Source: an uncultured Naasia sp. (lineage in GTDB: Bacteria; Actinomycetota; Actinomycetes; Actinomycetales; Microbacteriaceae). From it: a stretch of 64,000 bases of DNA. Position numbers and translations under genes: made by a program. Position 1 is the stretch's first letter; each line of letters opens with the position of its first letter. Location of the stretch: NCBI GenBank assembly GCA_913778905.1, contig CAJYYA010000012.1, positions 252,992 to 316,991 on the forward strand, read 5' to 3'. Under the pieces are notes generated by a model. That model was not told the origin of the DNA. It saw nothing but the letters and a program-made list of their open reading frames with translations, and did no database searches. This document shows, piece after piece, positions 38,970 through 48,169 of this stretch.

Positions 38970-40588
38970 TGCGTCGAAGAATCGTTTCCCTGGTCGGAGG
39001 CGCGGCGATCGCGGCTCTGGCTCTCACCGCCTGCGCCCCGCAGGCACCGGAGAACACGAGCAGCGGGTCACCGGAGGCGGGCAGCGACACGCTGACCATC
39101 GCCACGACCACCGATGTCGTGAACTACAACCCGCTGATCGGCAACAGCCGAAGCGACTACTGGATCACCAACCTGATGTATCCGCACCTGCTCTCGATCG
39201 GCGACGACGGTTCGAAGGAGCCTCAGCTCGCCGAAGAGTGGGGATACGTCGACGACACCACCGGGTTCTACGAGATCCGCGACGACATGACCTGGAGCGA
39301 CGGCGAGAAGCTGACGGCCGAGGATGTGGCGTACACGATGAACGCCGTCAAGCAGGACAAGCCCTCCGGCACCTTCTACGGTCAGATGGCCAACTTCGAA
39401 TCGGCCACGGCCGTGTCGGACACGCGCATCGAGATCAAGCTGACCCAGCCGGACTCGTCGATCGTCGAGGAGATCGGATTCTGGGGCAACGTCGTGCCGC
39501 AGCACGTCTTCGAGCCCGGCGGCTCGGTCGCCGAGTTCGCGAACGACGGCGGTGACGGGGGCTGGGTGAGCGCCGGGCCGTTCAAGCTCACCAAGGTCCA
39601 GGTCGGGCAGTCCTACACGCTCGAGCGCATGGAGAACTACCCGCTCGTCGAGGGCGGGACCCCCATCCCCGCCCAGGTCGTCTACCGCGTCTTCCCGGAC
39701 GTGAACACGGAGATCCTCGCCCTCAAGAGCGGTGAGGTGGACGCCATCGCCAACTCGCTCCCGCCGTCGCAGGTCGAGCAGCTGCGCACCACCGACGGCA
39801 TCGAGGTCGTCGAGGTCACCGGCCTCGGCTACGCCCACATGACCTACAACATGACGCAGCCCGACCTCGCGAAGACGGAGGTGCGGCAGGCTCTGGCCCA
39901 CGCCGCCGACTACGAGGCGATCCGCAACGTCGTGCTGCAGGGACAGGCCGTGTCCACGGGGTCCAGCCCGCTCATGCCTGTGCTCGCGAACTACTACGAC
40001 GACTCGATCACCGAGTACGAGTACGACCCGGCCCTGTCCCGTCAGCTCATGGAGAAGGCCGGCTACAAGGCCGACTCGAGCGGCAACTTCCCGGTGTCGT
40101 TCCGACTCATCTACTCCCTCCAGGACCCGGTCACGAGCCAGTGGGCTCAGCTGGTCAAGGACGGCGCGGCCGAGGCGGGCATCACCATCGAGCTGCAGGG
40201 CACGGAGCGCAACACCTACCTCGCGCAGACCAACGACGGCGACTACGACATCTACGCCGGCAACTTCGCGATCATGGACGACCCGGTGACCAACTTCACC
40301 CTGTCCTACCTGCCGGGCGGAGCGATCAACTACACCCTGGTCGACGACCCCGAGCTGAACACGCTCATCCAGGAGGCCTCGGTCACGTTCGACGAGACCG
40401 AGAAGATCCGGATCATGCGCGAGGCCGCGAAGATCGTGCACGACGAGGTCTACGACAACGTCATGTACACGCAGAACCTCTACGTGGCCCACAGCTCCGA
40501 CTGGACCGGTTTCCTGTCCAAGCCCAGCGAGCTGCTGTCGATCGTCAACCCCGTGTCGCTCGCCAGCGCCAACAAGGTCGCCCAGTAG
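38969..40588 (+). CDS. Peptide-type ABC substrate-binding lipoprotein
   Basis: Family 5 (DppA/OppA) receptor of 539 residues. Signal segment ends in the lipobox LTAC (Cys22). Typical features are the N-terminal NPLIGNSRSDYWITNLMYPHLL strand, the EWGYVDDTTGFYEIRDDMTWSDGEKLTAEDV block and VRQALAHAADYEAI. Binds peptides, amides or small cationic compounds outside the membrane. It starts on the ATG overlapping the M19 stop. Followed after 40 bp by two permease genes. Confidence 0.93.
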   Translation: MRRRIVSLVGGAAIAALALTACAPQAPENTSSGSPEAGSDTLTIATTTDVVNYNPLIGNSRSDYWITNLMYPHLLSIGDDGSKEPQLAEEWGYVDDTTGFYEIRDDMTWSDGEKLTAEDVAYTMNAVKQDKPSGTFYGQMANFESATAVSDTRIEIKLTQPDSSIVEEIGFWGNVVPQHVFEPGGSVAEFANDGGDGGWVSAGPFKLTKVQVGQSYTLERMENYPLVEGGTPIPAQVVYRVFPDVNTEILALKSGEVDAIANSLPPSQVEQLRTTDGIEVVEVTGLGYAHMTYNMTQPDLAKTEVRQALAHAADYEAIRNVVLQGQAVSTGSSPLMPVLANYYDDSITEYEYDPALSRQLMEKAGYKADSSGNFPVSFRLIYSLQDPVTSQWAQLVKDGAAEAGITIELQGTERNTYLAQTNDGDYDIYAGNFAIMDDPVTNFTLSYLPGGAINYTLVDDPELNTLIQEASVTFDETEKIRIMREAAKIVHDEVYDNVMYTQNLYVAHSSDWTGFLSKPSELLSIVNPVSLASANKVAQ

Positions 40589-40628
40589 CCCCGGCTGCTG
40601 AGACCGTCTGAAAGGAAGGGCCGCTCGC

Positions 40629-41591
40629 GTGTCCATCGCCCTGTTCGTGCTCCGGCGCCTCGGCCGCGGGATCTTCACGATCCTGTTCGCCGTGACCGTG
40701 ACATTCCTCCTGCTGCGACTGCTGCCGGGTGACCCCGCGCTCGCCGTCGCGAGCCCGAACATGACGGACGAGACCCGGGCGGCCCTCCTCACCCAGTACG
40801 GCCTGGATCAGCCGCTCCTCGTCCAGTACTTCCTGTACCTCGGGCAGCTGATCCAGGGCAACCTGGGCACCTCCTTCACCCAGTCGATCCCGGTGATCGA
40901 CGTCCTCCTGCAGCGGCTCCCGTGGACTCTGCTCCTCACGGTCAGCGCACTCGTGCTGACCGTGGTCATCGGAATCCCGCTCGGCGTCGTCGCCGCCTCG
41001 CACAAGAACCGCTTCCTCGACCGCTTCGTCCAGGTGTTCGGCGTCACCGGCCAGTCGCTCTTCGTGCCGAGCGTGGGGATCCTGCTCCTCCTGATCTTCG
41101 GCCTCAATCTCGGCTGGTTCCCCATCGGGGGCGCCTACAGCGACGGGGTCTACGGGATGGAGTGGTACGGCTCGGTCGTCTCGCACCTCGTCCTACCGGC
41201 CGTCTCGCTGACCCTCATCCAATTGGGCTCCTACGTGCTGACGATGCGCGGAACTCTGATCGACGCACTCGGCGACGACTACGTCACCCTCGCCAAGGCC
41301 AACGGGCTCTCACCCCGCCGGATCCTCTGGAAGCACGCCCTTCGCAACGCGCTCCTTCCCGCGACGACCCTCATCGGGCTGCAGCTCGGCTTCGTCGTCG
41401 GCGGCGCCGTGCTCACCGAGACGGTGTTCGCCTATCCCGGTATCGGCCGCGGCATCTACGAGGCCGTCACCCAGCTGGACTTCCCGGTCCTGCAGGGCGC
41501 ATTCCTGCTCCTCGCGGTGACCGTCGTCTTCGTCAACATGCTGACCGACATCGCCTACGGATTCCTCGACCCGAGAGTGAAGACCTCATGA
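40629..41591 (+). CDS. Peptide ABC transporter permease, DppB type
   Basis: Permease of 320 residues, six membrane segments, with the DppB-type beginning LGRGIFTILFAVTVTFLLLRLLPGDP and EAA-like loop AKANGLSPRRILWKHALRNALLP. GTG start with AAGGAAGG upstream. Overlaps the next permease by ATGA. Confidence 0.93.
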   Translation: MSIALFVLRRLGRGIFTILFAVTVTFLLLRLLPGDPALAVASPNMTDETRAALLTQYGLDQPLLVQYFLYLGQLIQGNLGTSFTQSIPVIDVLLQRLPWTLLLTVSALVLTVVIGIPLGVVAASHKNRFLDRFVQVFGVTGQSLFVPSVGILLLLIFGLNLGWFPIGGAYSDGVYGMEWYGSVVSHLVLPAVSLTLIQLGSYVLTMRGTLIDALGDDYVTLAKANGLSPRRILWKHALRNALLPATTLIGLQLGFVVGGAVLTETVFAYPGIGRGIYEAVTQLDFPVLQGAFLLLAVTVVFVNMLTDIAYGFLDPRVKTS

Positions 41592-42490
41592 CCGCTCCGC
41601 TCCCCGCCTCCGAGACCACCGGCCCCCTCGTCGAGTCGGTCGGCACCGGCAGCCGTCGTGCGAGCCGCGCCACGTGGCACGCGTTCCGCCGCCAGCCGCT
41701 CGGGATGGTGTCCCTCGCGATCCTTCTCGTACTCGTGCTCGTCAGCGTCCTCGCGCCGCTGCTGGCCGCTTATCCGGCGAGCTACGGCACCGAGGTCCTC
41801 CGCCCGCCCGGACCGGGCCACGTCTTCGGCACGGACTCGCTCGGCCGCGACGTCTACTCCGAGGTCGTCTGGGGCACGCAGCAGTCGGTCCTCGTCGCCG
41901 CGGCGGCATCCGCCATCGCCATCGTCTTCGGGACCCTCGTCGCCGTGATCGGCGCTTACGTCCCCCGCCTCGACACGGTCATCAGCATCTTCGTCGACCT
42001 GACGCTCTCGCTCCCGGTGCTGCCGCTGATGATCCTCGTCGCCGCTCTCGCCGGGCCGAGCACATCGACGATCATCCTGGTCGTCGCAGCCTTCTCCTGG
42101 CCCGAGGTCACTCGCCTCGTCCGGTCGCAGGCCCTGTCGGTCGTGAAGCTCCCCTACATCGACGCGGCGCGCCTGATGACCCGCAACCACGCGTGGATCC
42201 TCGGCCGCCACGTCATCCCCGCCGTCACGCCCGTCATCGTCGTGTCCGTCGTCGTGACGGCGTCCCGCGCGGTCCTGTCGGCCGCGGGGCTCGCGTTCCT
42301 CGGCCTCGGCGACCCGACGACCTGGTCCTGGGGTCGCATCCTCTACGAGGCCCAGACCTCGGGAGCGATGGTGTCGGCCTGGTGGCTCACGCTCTTCCCG
42401 TCCCTCGCGATCCTCGCCCTGGTGCTCTCGGCGACCCTGCTCTCGATCAGCTACAACGACGCGAGGAACCCGCGCAATCATGACCGTTGA
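41588..42490 (+). CDS. Peptide ABC transporter permease, DppC type
   Basis: Partner permease of 300 residues with the DppC signature HVFGTDSLGRDVYSEVVWGTQQS and the EAA-like loop DAARLMTRNHAWILGRHVIP. Overlaps the DppB-type gene by ATGA and the M24 gene by 11 bp. Confidence 0.93.
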   Translation: MTAPLPASETTGPLVESVGTGSRRASRATWHAFRRQPLGMVSLAILLVLVLVSVLAPLLAAYPASYGTEVLRPPGPGHVFGTDSLGRDVYSEVVWGTQQSVLVAAAASAIAIVFGTLVAVIGAYVPRLDTVISIFVDLTLSLPVLPLMILVAALAGPSTSTIILVVAAFSWPEVTRLVRSQALSVVKLPYIDAARLMTRNHAWILGRHVIPAVTPVIVVSVVVTASRAVLSAAGLAFLGLGDPTTWSWGRILYEAQTSGAMVSAWWLTLFPSLAILALVLSATLLSISYNDARNPRNHDR

Positions 42491-43673
42491 TATCGCCGCC
42501 TTCACGCAGCGCCTCGATCCGGAGGTCTACGACCGCATCCAGGCACGTGTCGCACAACGCCTGACCGCCGAAGGTCTGCAGGCGATCGTGACGGACGATC
42601 CCGAGGATGTGTCGTACCTCACCGGGTTCTTCCACCACCCCGGCGAGCGCCCTGTCGCCGTGCTGCTCACCGACGCCGGCGACGCGACGCTGCTCCTGCC
42701 CGAGCTGGAGCGCCAGCATGCGGAGGAGCAGGGTGCGCGGGCATCGATCGTCGCCTTCGCGGAGTACCCCGGCGTCGAGAACCCGTTCGCGCCTCTCGCC
42801 CGCGCGGCGGGCGCACACTCGGGTCGGGTCGGCGTGACGACCCAGGTCACGCAGCATCGACTGGCGCTGATGAACGGCGCCTTCGCCGCCGTCGAATGGG
42901 TGCCGACCGAACTGGTCACCCGTGCCCGCTACGTGAAGTTCCCCGAGGAGATCGAGCAGCACCGTGAGGCGGCCCGCATCACCGACCTCATGCTCACCGC
43001 GGGGGTTTCGCTCATCACCGACGCGATCGCCGACGGGGATCGGCTCCCCTCCGAGGCGGAGTTGGCCGCCCACGTCGGTCGCACCGGGGTGGGCCTCATG
43101 TACGCCGAGCACCGCGAGGTCGTCGTGATCTCGTTCCTCGCCGGCGGACTCGTCTACGCCGGAGCGAACTCCGCGATCCCCCACGGTCTGCCTTCCGGAT
43201 ATCGACTTCGGGACGGCGACACCTTCATGCTCTCGCTCGGCGCAGCCGTCGGCGGTCGCTTCGTCGAAGGCGAGCGGACCTTCGTCCTCGGCGAGCCGAG
43301 CGCCGACCAGCGCCGCTACCACGACGCGGTTCGCGCGGCCCAGGCCGAGGGATCCCGCGCGATCGCCCCCGGGGTCCGCTGCGCGGACAGCAACGCCCGG
43401 TGCCTCTCGGTGATCCGCGAAGCCGGTCTCGGTCAGTACCTCCGCCACCGCCAGGGCCACGGCATCGGCCTGGGCATGCACGAGCCGCCGTGGCTCGAAG
43501 ACGGCGACCCGACGCCGCTCGAGGTCGGGATGATCGTGTCCAACGAGCCGGGCATCTACATCCCGGGTCACGCCGGTTACCGGATCAGCGACAGCATGCT
43601 CGTCACCTCGGACGGCTCCGAGCCCCTCACGTCCTACCCGCGGTCGCTCGACGACTGCACCATTCCTCTCTGA
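42480..43673 (+). CDS. M24-fold creatinase/ectoine-hydrolase-like protein without metal ligands
   Basis: Pita-bread protein of 397 residues, normal for the aminopeptidase P/creatinase family. The usual two Asp ligands (in LIDxG and SDITRT) are replaced: residues 250-267 read FMLSLGAAVGGR...GERTF, and the last Glu of the RIED motif is Ser370. His235 (PHG), His327 (QGHGIG) and Glu356 (NEPG) remain. This pattern, including the retained ERT, matches creatinase and related C-N hydrolases that work without metal. It therefore probably cleaves a guanidino or amide C-N bond rather than Xaa-Pro peptides. ATG start inside the DppC 3' end. Nineteen bp before the alpha/beta hydrolase gene. Confidence 0.8.
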   Translation: MTVDIAAFTQRLDPEVYDRIQARVAQRLTAEGLQAIVTDDPEDVSYLTGFFHHPGERPVAVLLTDAGDATLLLPELERQHAEEQGARASIVAFAEYPGVENPFAPLARAAGAHSGRVGVTTQVTQHRLALMNGAFAAVEWVPTELVTRARYVKFPEEIEQHREAARITDLMLTAGVSLITDAIADGDRLPSEAELAAHVGRTGVGLMYAEHREVVVISFLAGGLVYAGANSAIPHGLPSGYRLRDGDTFMLSLGAAVGGRFVEGERTFVLGEPSADQRRYHDAVRAAQAEGSRAIAPGVRCADSNARCLSVIREAGLGQYLRHRQGHGIGLGMHEPPWLEDGDPTPLEVGMIVSNEPGIYIPGHAGYRISDSMLVTSDGSEPLTSYPRSLDDCTIPL

Positions 43674-43692
43674 TCGATAAGGACCCACCGCT

Positions 43693-44598
43693 ATGGCCGA
43701 CGACGTCTCCCCCGAATTCGCGAAAGCGACGAGCACCGCCGAACGCGTGATCATCAACGGCAACGAACTCGCGGTCGAGGTCCTCGGGCCTGAGGGCGCT
43801 CCCGTGATCCTCACTCACCACGGCGCACCCGGGCTCGGCTCGCGAGCCGAGCCGCGGGCGAGCTTCGGCCGGCTCGCGGACGAGTACCGGGTCGTGGTGT
43901 TCGACGCTCGCGGCAGCGGCGAGAGCGAAGGGTCCGGGGTCTTCAGTCACGAGCAGTGGGCCGCCGACCTCGACGGGCTCCGCGAATGGATCGGGGCCGA
44001 GACCGTCGTGATGGCGGGCGGGTCCTACGGCGGGTTCATGGCCATGGAGTACGCGATCCGCTACCCGGACCGGGTGAGCGCCATCGTCCTCCGCGACACG
44101 TCGGCCGACAACGGGAACGCCCACCTCGCACGCGAGAACGCACTCGCCAGCGACCGGGTCACCATCGACATGGAGAAGTTCGACCGGATCGACGAGGGTC
44201 GCGTTCGAGACGACGCCGATCTCATGGACTGCTGGCGCGAGATCCTGCCGCTCTACGACTTCCACTACGACCCCGAGGCGACGGAACGGAAGGTCCAGGC
44301 GACTCCGTACCGTTACGAGGCGCACAACTACGCCTTCTCGGTGAACCTGAAGTCCTACGATCTCAAGCCGCTCCTCCCGACCGTCACCGCGCCGACCCTC
44401 ATCACGGTCGGCCGCACGGACTGGATCACACCGGTATCGTGCAGCGAGACCATCGCGGACCTGATCCCGGACTCGAAACTCGTCGTGTTCGAGGAGTCGG
44501 GACACTCGCCGCAGATCGAGGAGGCGGAGAAGTGGACGAAGACGGTCCGATCGTTCCTCCACGAAACGGTGCCGCCGAGCGGGGCACCGAACGCGTGA
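43693..44598 (+). CDS. Alpha/beta hydrolase (proline iminopeptidase-like)
   Basis: Alpha/beta-hydrolase of 301 residues. Nucleophile elbow GGSYGGF with Ser; HHGAPG oxyanion motif; Asp in TVGRTDWITP; His in EESGHSPQI. The HHGxPG plus GGSxGG combination is that of the proline iminopeptidase/epoxide hydrolase group. It likely releases an N-terminal residue or ester in the catabolism of what the locus imports. No signal peptide. Followed by a regulator gene overlapping by GTGA. Confidence 0.88.
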   Translation: MADDVSPEFAKATSTAERVIINGNELAVEVLGPEGAPVILTHHGAPGLGSRAEPRASFGRLADEYRVVVFDARGSGESEGSGVFSHEQWAADLDGLREWIGAETVVMAGGSYGGFMAMEYAIRYPDRVSAIVLRDTSADNGNAHLARENALASDRVTIDMEKFDRIDEGRVRDDADLMDCWREILPLYDFHYDPEATERKVQATPYRYEAHNYAFSVNLKSYDLKPLLPTVTAPTLITVGRTDWITPVSCSETIADLIPDSKLVVFEESGHSPQIEEAEKWTKTVRSFLHETVPPSGAPNA

Positions 44599-45605
44599 AC
44601 CCCGCCGTCCTCGATCGACTGAGCGAGCTCGACAAGAGGATCGTCGTCGCCCTTCAGCGCGACGGACGCGCCAGCTGGCGTGCCGTCGCGGAAGCGGTGG
44701 GCGCCCCGGTGACGACCGTGGCACGGCGAGGCCAACAGCTGCTCGTCGACGGAGTCGTGCGTGTCGCAGCCGTCCCCGCCCTCGCCGCAGACGGGCCGTA
44801 CGACTCCTTCCTGGTGCGCATCAACTGCAAGCCGGGGGGACATCTCGCGGTCGCTGCCGCTCTGGTGGAGAACCCCGACGTCCGTTTCGTCACGCTCGTG
44901 ACCGGAACCTACGACGTCATGGCGGAGCTCATCGTCCGGGGCGGCGCCATCCGCTACCCCCAACTCATCGGAGAGCTGCAGTCGATCACCGGTGTCGAGC
45001 GGTGGCGCAGCGACCTGATCCTGCACGTCTACAAGGTGAGCTTCGACTGGGGCCGTCAGCTGTACGGCGAGCTGCTGGGTCCTGAACCCGGGGACGCCGT
45101 GATCGGCGCGGCACAGCACGAGGAATGCGGTCCGGAACACTTCGACGAAGCCGACCGGGCCATCCTGAAGGCACTCGGCGACGACGGGCGCGAGACCTTC
45201 CAGAGCATCGCGGACCGTCTCGGGATGAATGAATCCAGCGTTCGGCGACGGTACGAGCGCATGCGGAGTTCCCGCTGCGTCGACATCTTGACGCTCATCC
45301 CCTCGGCAGCGCTCGGTATGGGGGCGGAGACGCTGCTCACGGTCACGGTCGCCCCCTCGAGGCTCGAAAACGTGGCCCGTCAGCTCGCCGAGTACCCGTT
45401 CGTCCGGTATCTCGCAGCCCTCCTCGACGAGAACGCCCTGCTGTGCGAGGTCATCTCCCCGTCGAGCACCGAGCTCTACGGGTTCATCACGGGATCGCTC
45501 GCCCACCTCGACGGCGTCCAGGGGTGGACGGCCAGCATGGAGCTGCTCTACCTGAAGCGCGGTTTCGTCGAGACGCCGTGGTGGCGCTCGCAGCTCGACG
45601 CCTGA
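44595..45605 (+). CDS. Double Lrp/AsnC-type transcriptional regulator
   Basis: Regulator of 336 residues built from two Lrp/AsnC units in tandem. Each has a winged HTH (LDKRIVVALQRDGRASWRAVAEAVGAP, then FDEADRAILKALGDDGRETFQSIADRLGMN) and a ligand-sensing alpha/beta domain (VRFVTLVTGTYDVMAELIV and FVRYLAALLDENALLCEVI). Such fused pairs act as one-chain dimers. It is the last gene of the peptide operon and the natural regulator of it; an amino acid released by the hydrolases would be the effector. GTG start overlaps the upstream stop. Confidence 0.9.
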   Translation: MNPAVLDRLSELDKRIVVALQRDGRASWRAVAEAVGAPVTTVARRGQQLLVDGVVRVAAVPALAADGPYDSFLVRINCKPGGHLAVAAALVENPDVRFVTLVTGTYDVMAELIVRGGAIRYPQLIGELQSITGVERWRSDLILHVYKVSFDWGRQLYGELLGPEPGDAVIGAAQHEECGPEHFDEADRAILKALGDDGRETFQSIADRLGMNESSVRRRYERMRSSRCVDILTLIPSAALGMGAETLLTVTVAPSRLENVARQLAEYPFVRYLAALLDENALLCEVISPSSTELYGFITGSLAHLDGVQGWTASMELLYLKRGFVETPWWRSQLDA

Positions 45606-45675
45606 GTCTCCCCGCGGGTCGCACCCCTGTGCACAAGCCGGGCGAGAGCGATAGAGCTCCGGGCACCATGACGAC

Positions 45676-46593
45676 ATGCTGCGCATCGATCCTCTCCACA
45701 GCCCACTGTGGGTCTCGCCCACCCGTCTGAGATTCGGAATCGAACGGCCCCTCGTCGAACTCGACGAGGTGGGGCGCGCCGAAGAGCTGCTCATCGACGT
45801 CCTCCTGCGTGGCACGCACCCCGATGCTCTTCCCCTGATGGGCGCCGAGTTCGGCATCGACCACGCGCGCATCACGCACCTCATCGACAGGCTCTCGCCC
45901 GTTCTGATCGCGTCCGATCCCGTCCCACTTCCCGCTTCACGAGTCGCGCTCGAACGCACCGAGGACTGGCCGACCGACGACGCGGGACTCGGTCGCCTCG
46001 TCGGCGACGCCGTACGACGCAGCGGAGCCGAGATCGTGGACCGCGGCGAGACCGTCGACGTGGCCGTCGTCCTCGCCCCGATCGTCGTCCCTCCCCGCAC
46101 GGCCCTCTTCTGGATGAGTCGCGACGTCCCCCTGCTGCCCGTGAACCCCGCGCCCGGGGTCATCGACATCGGCCCCCTCGTCCACCCCGGCGAGACCGCC
46201 TGTCTCGAATGCGTCGAGCTGAGCCGCGGCGAGGACGACCTGGACCGCCCTCAACTGCTCGCTCAGCTGACCGCCACGTCCCGAGTCCGCACCCTCGAGG
46301 TCGACCCGGCCGCGGCTCTGCTCACAGCGGCCGCGGTCACGACGGCTCTCCTCGACTTCACCGGAAGCCGCGGCCACGTCGAGCACGATGGCGCTTTCGC
46401 CGGTGACCACCGATCGAAGATGGGCGAGTCCGTCCGCGTGCGAGGCAGGGGCTCCGTCAGCCGACGGGTGTGGGCGCCGCATCCGAGATGCTCGTGCCGA
46501 GATCTTCCAGGAAGCGGGATCGCGCCCGTGCGCTCGCTCGATGCGGCCCGACGGCGGCCCACGTCATCCGCAGCGCCACACGCGCGCGGGTGA
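45676..46593 (+). CDS. ThiF/TOMM-type leader-binding protein homologue
   Basis: Protein of 305 residues resembling the ThiF/cyclodehydratase-related proteins (TOMM precursor-binding type) seen at this place in actinobacterial genomes (as I recall the Rv3196 group). Seen: an N-terminal winged-helix-like part, VVLAPIVVPPRT...VPLLPV as the Rossmann-like strand pair, a cysteine pair in CLECVELSR and HPRCSC near the C-terminus, probably one zinc site. No catalytic ATP motif. Its last 137 bp run antisense to the 3' end of the uvrD2 gene, so the two convergent genes overlap. Function unknown. Confidence 0.7.
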   Translation: MLRIDPLHSPLWVSPTRLRFGIERPLVELDEVGRAEELLIDVLLRGTHPDALPLMGAEFGIDHARITHLIDRLSPVLIASDPVPLPASRVALERTEDWPTDDAGLGRLVGDAVRRSGAEIVDRGETVDVAVVLAPIVVPPRTALFWMSRDVPLLPVNPAPGVIDIGPLVHPGETACLECVELSRGEDDLDRPQLLAQLTATSRVRTLEVDPAAALLTAAAVTTALLDFTGSRGHVEHDGAFAGDHRSKMGESVRVRGRGSVSRRVWAPHPRCSCRDLPGSGIAPVRSLDAARRRPTSSAAPHARG

Positions 46594-48169
46594 TCCCGAC
46601 GTACAGGAGGCGCCGTTCCTCCTCGATGGCCTCGGGCGACCTGGCGTAACTGATCGGCAGATACCCCTCGGTGAGACCGACGAGGTAGACCGTGTCCCAC
46701 TCGAGCCCCTTGGCCGAGTGGAGCGTCGCCAGCGTGACGGCGTCGCGAGTCGGCTCGTGCTGCGCCGCCTGCCGTTCGAGGAGCTCCTCGACGAAGCCGG
46801 CGACCGTCGTGCCGGGCGGGCACTGCTCGGCCATCGTCATGAGGGTGTCGAGCGACTCCCACCTGTCCCGCAGCGCGCCCCTGGTCTCCGGCGCGTTCTG
46901 CGCCCACCCCAGTGAGCGCAGCACGTCGCTGACGGTCTTGAACAGCGGCTCGTCCGACAGAGTGAGGGCGGCAGCGCGCAGCATCATCAACGCCTCCTTG
47001 ACCTCGCGCTGGTCGAAGAAACGCCCCGACCCGCGCACCGCCGACGAGACACCGCGTTCATCGAGGGCCGTCTCGAGAGCAGCGCTCTGCGAGTTGATCC
47101 GGAACAGCACCGCGATGGACGAGGGGCTCTCCCCCGCCTCGATGCGTTGTGCGATCTCGTCCGCCACGCTCCGCGCCTCGCTCAGTTCATCCGGGAAGCG
47201 GGTCACCGAGGCCTGCGCGCGCGGTACCGGCGGGCGGGTAGGCGCGAGCGTCAGCGCCCCCGGACGCCCGCGCATCAGACGGTTCGCGGCGCCGAGGATG
47301 ATCGGATCCGAGCGGTAGTTGCGCTCGAGACGGATCACCTTGGCGTCGGGGTAGCGCGCGCCGAAATCGAGGAGGTACTCCGATCGCGCACCGGCGAAGG
47401 TGTAGATGGTCTGGCTCGCGTCGCCGACCACGCAGAGGTCACGGCGGTCGCCCAGCCAGCTGTCGAGCAGCTGGTTCTGCAGGGGCGACACGTCCTGGAA
47501 CTCGTCGACCACGAAGAAGCGGTACTGCTCGCGGATCTGCTGCGCGACCCGCTCCTCCTCCTCGATCATCCCGATGGTCGCCAGGAGGACGTCCTCGAAG
47601 TCGATCTGGCGTCGCGCGTCTTTGAGCTGCTCGTACGCGCGGTGGACGTCGACAACGCGAGGGGGGTCGAATCCGCCGGGCAGAGGGCGCGAGTGCGCCT
47701 TCGCCTCGTACTCCTCCAGGGAGAGGCCCGCTCCTTTGCGCCACTCGATCTCGGAGGCGAGATCGCGCAGGACGGCTGTGTCGACGGCGAGACCGGCCTG
47801 CTCGGCAGCCTGAGCGAGGAGGCGGGCCTTGCTGTCGAGCACCCGCGGCAGGGTCCCGCCGATGGTCTGCGGCCAGAAGAAGCTCAACTGGGCGAGCGCC
47901 GCCGAATGGAAGGTCCGCGCGGCGACACCGGCACCGCCCAGTGGCCGGAGGCGACTACGCAACTCCCCTGCGGCGCGCGTGGTGAAGGTGAGTGCCATGA
48001 CCCGGTTCGGCGGGTAGACCCCGGATGCGACGCCGTAGGCGATGCGATGCGTGATGGCCCGGGTCTTGCCCGTGCCCGCCCCGGCCAGGAGGCACACCGG
48101 GCCCAGTAGAGCCTCAGCGGACTGGCGCTGCTCGTCGTCGAGCGCGTCGAGGAGACTCTCGGCGGTCAC
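46457..48169 (-). CDS. uvrD2: UvrD-family helicase (UvrD2 position)
   Basis: SF1A DNA helicase of 570 residues. Motifs: Walker A AGAGTGKT (29-36), Ia TFTTRAAGEL, II VVDEFQDVS, III GDASQTIYTFAGA, IV LERNYRS, V ATLHSAKGLEWDTVYLVGL, VI VGITRARVAL. It is shorter than mycobacterial UvrD2 and lacks an HRDC domain. GTG start overlaps the NudC stop, and the gene order NudC-UvrD2 is conserved. Its 3' end overlaps the convergent ThiF-like gene by 137 bp. Expected role: DNA unwinding in repair. Confidence 0.9.
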   Translation of the reverse strand: MTAESLLDALDDEQRQSAEALLGPVCLLAGAGTGKTRAITHRIAYGVASGVYPPNRVMALTFTTRAAGELRSRLRPLGGAGVAARTFHSAALAQLSFFWPQTIGGTLPRVLDSKARLLAQAAEQAGLAVDTAVLRDLASEIEWRKGAGLSLEEYEAKAHSRPLPGGFDPPRVVDVHRAYEQLKDARRQIDFEDVLLATIGMIEEEERVAQQIREQYRFFVVDEFQDVSPLQNQLLDSWLGDRRDLCVVGDASQTIYTFAGARSEYLLDFGARYPDAKVIRLERNYRSDPIILGAANRLMRGRPGALTLAPTRPPVPRAQASVTRFPDELSEARSVADEIAQRIEAGESPSSIAVLFRINSQSAALETALDERGVSSAVRGSGRFFDQREVKEALMMLRAAALTLSDEPLFKTVSDVLRSLGWAQNAPETRGALRDRWESLDTLMTMAEQCPPGTTVAGFVEELLERQAAQHEPTRDAVTLATLHSAKGLEWDTVYLVGLTEGYLPISYARSPEAIEEERRLLYVGITRARVALRMTWAAVGPHRASARARSRFLEDLGTSISDAAPTPVG

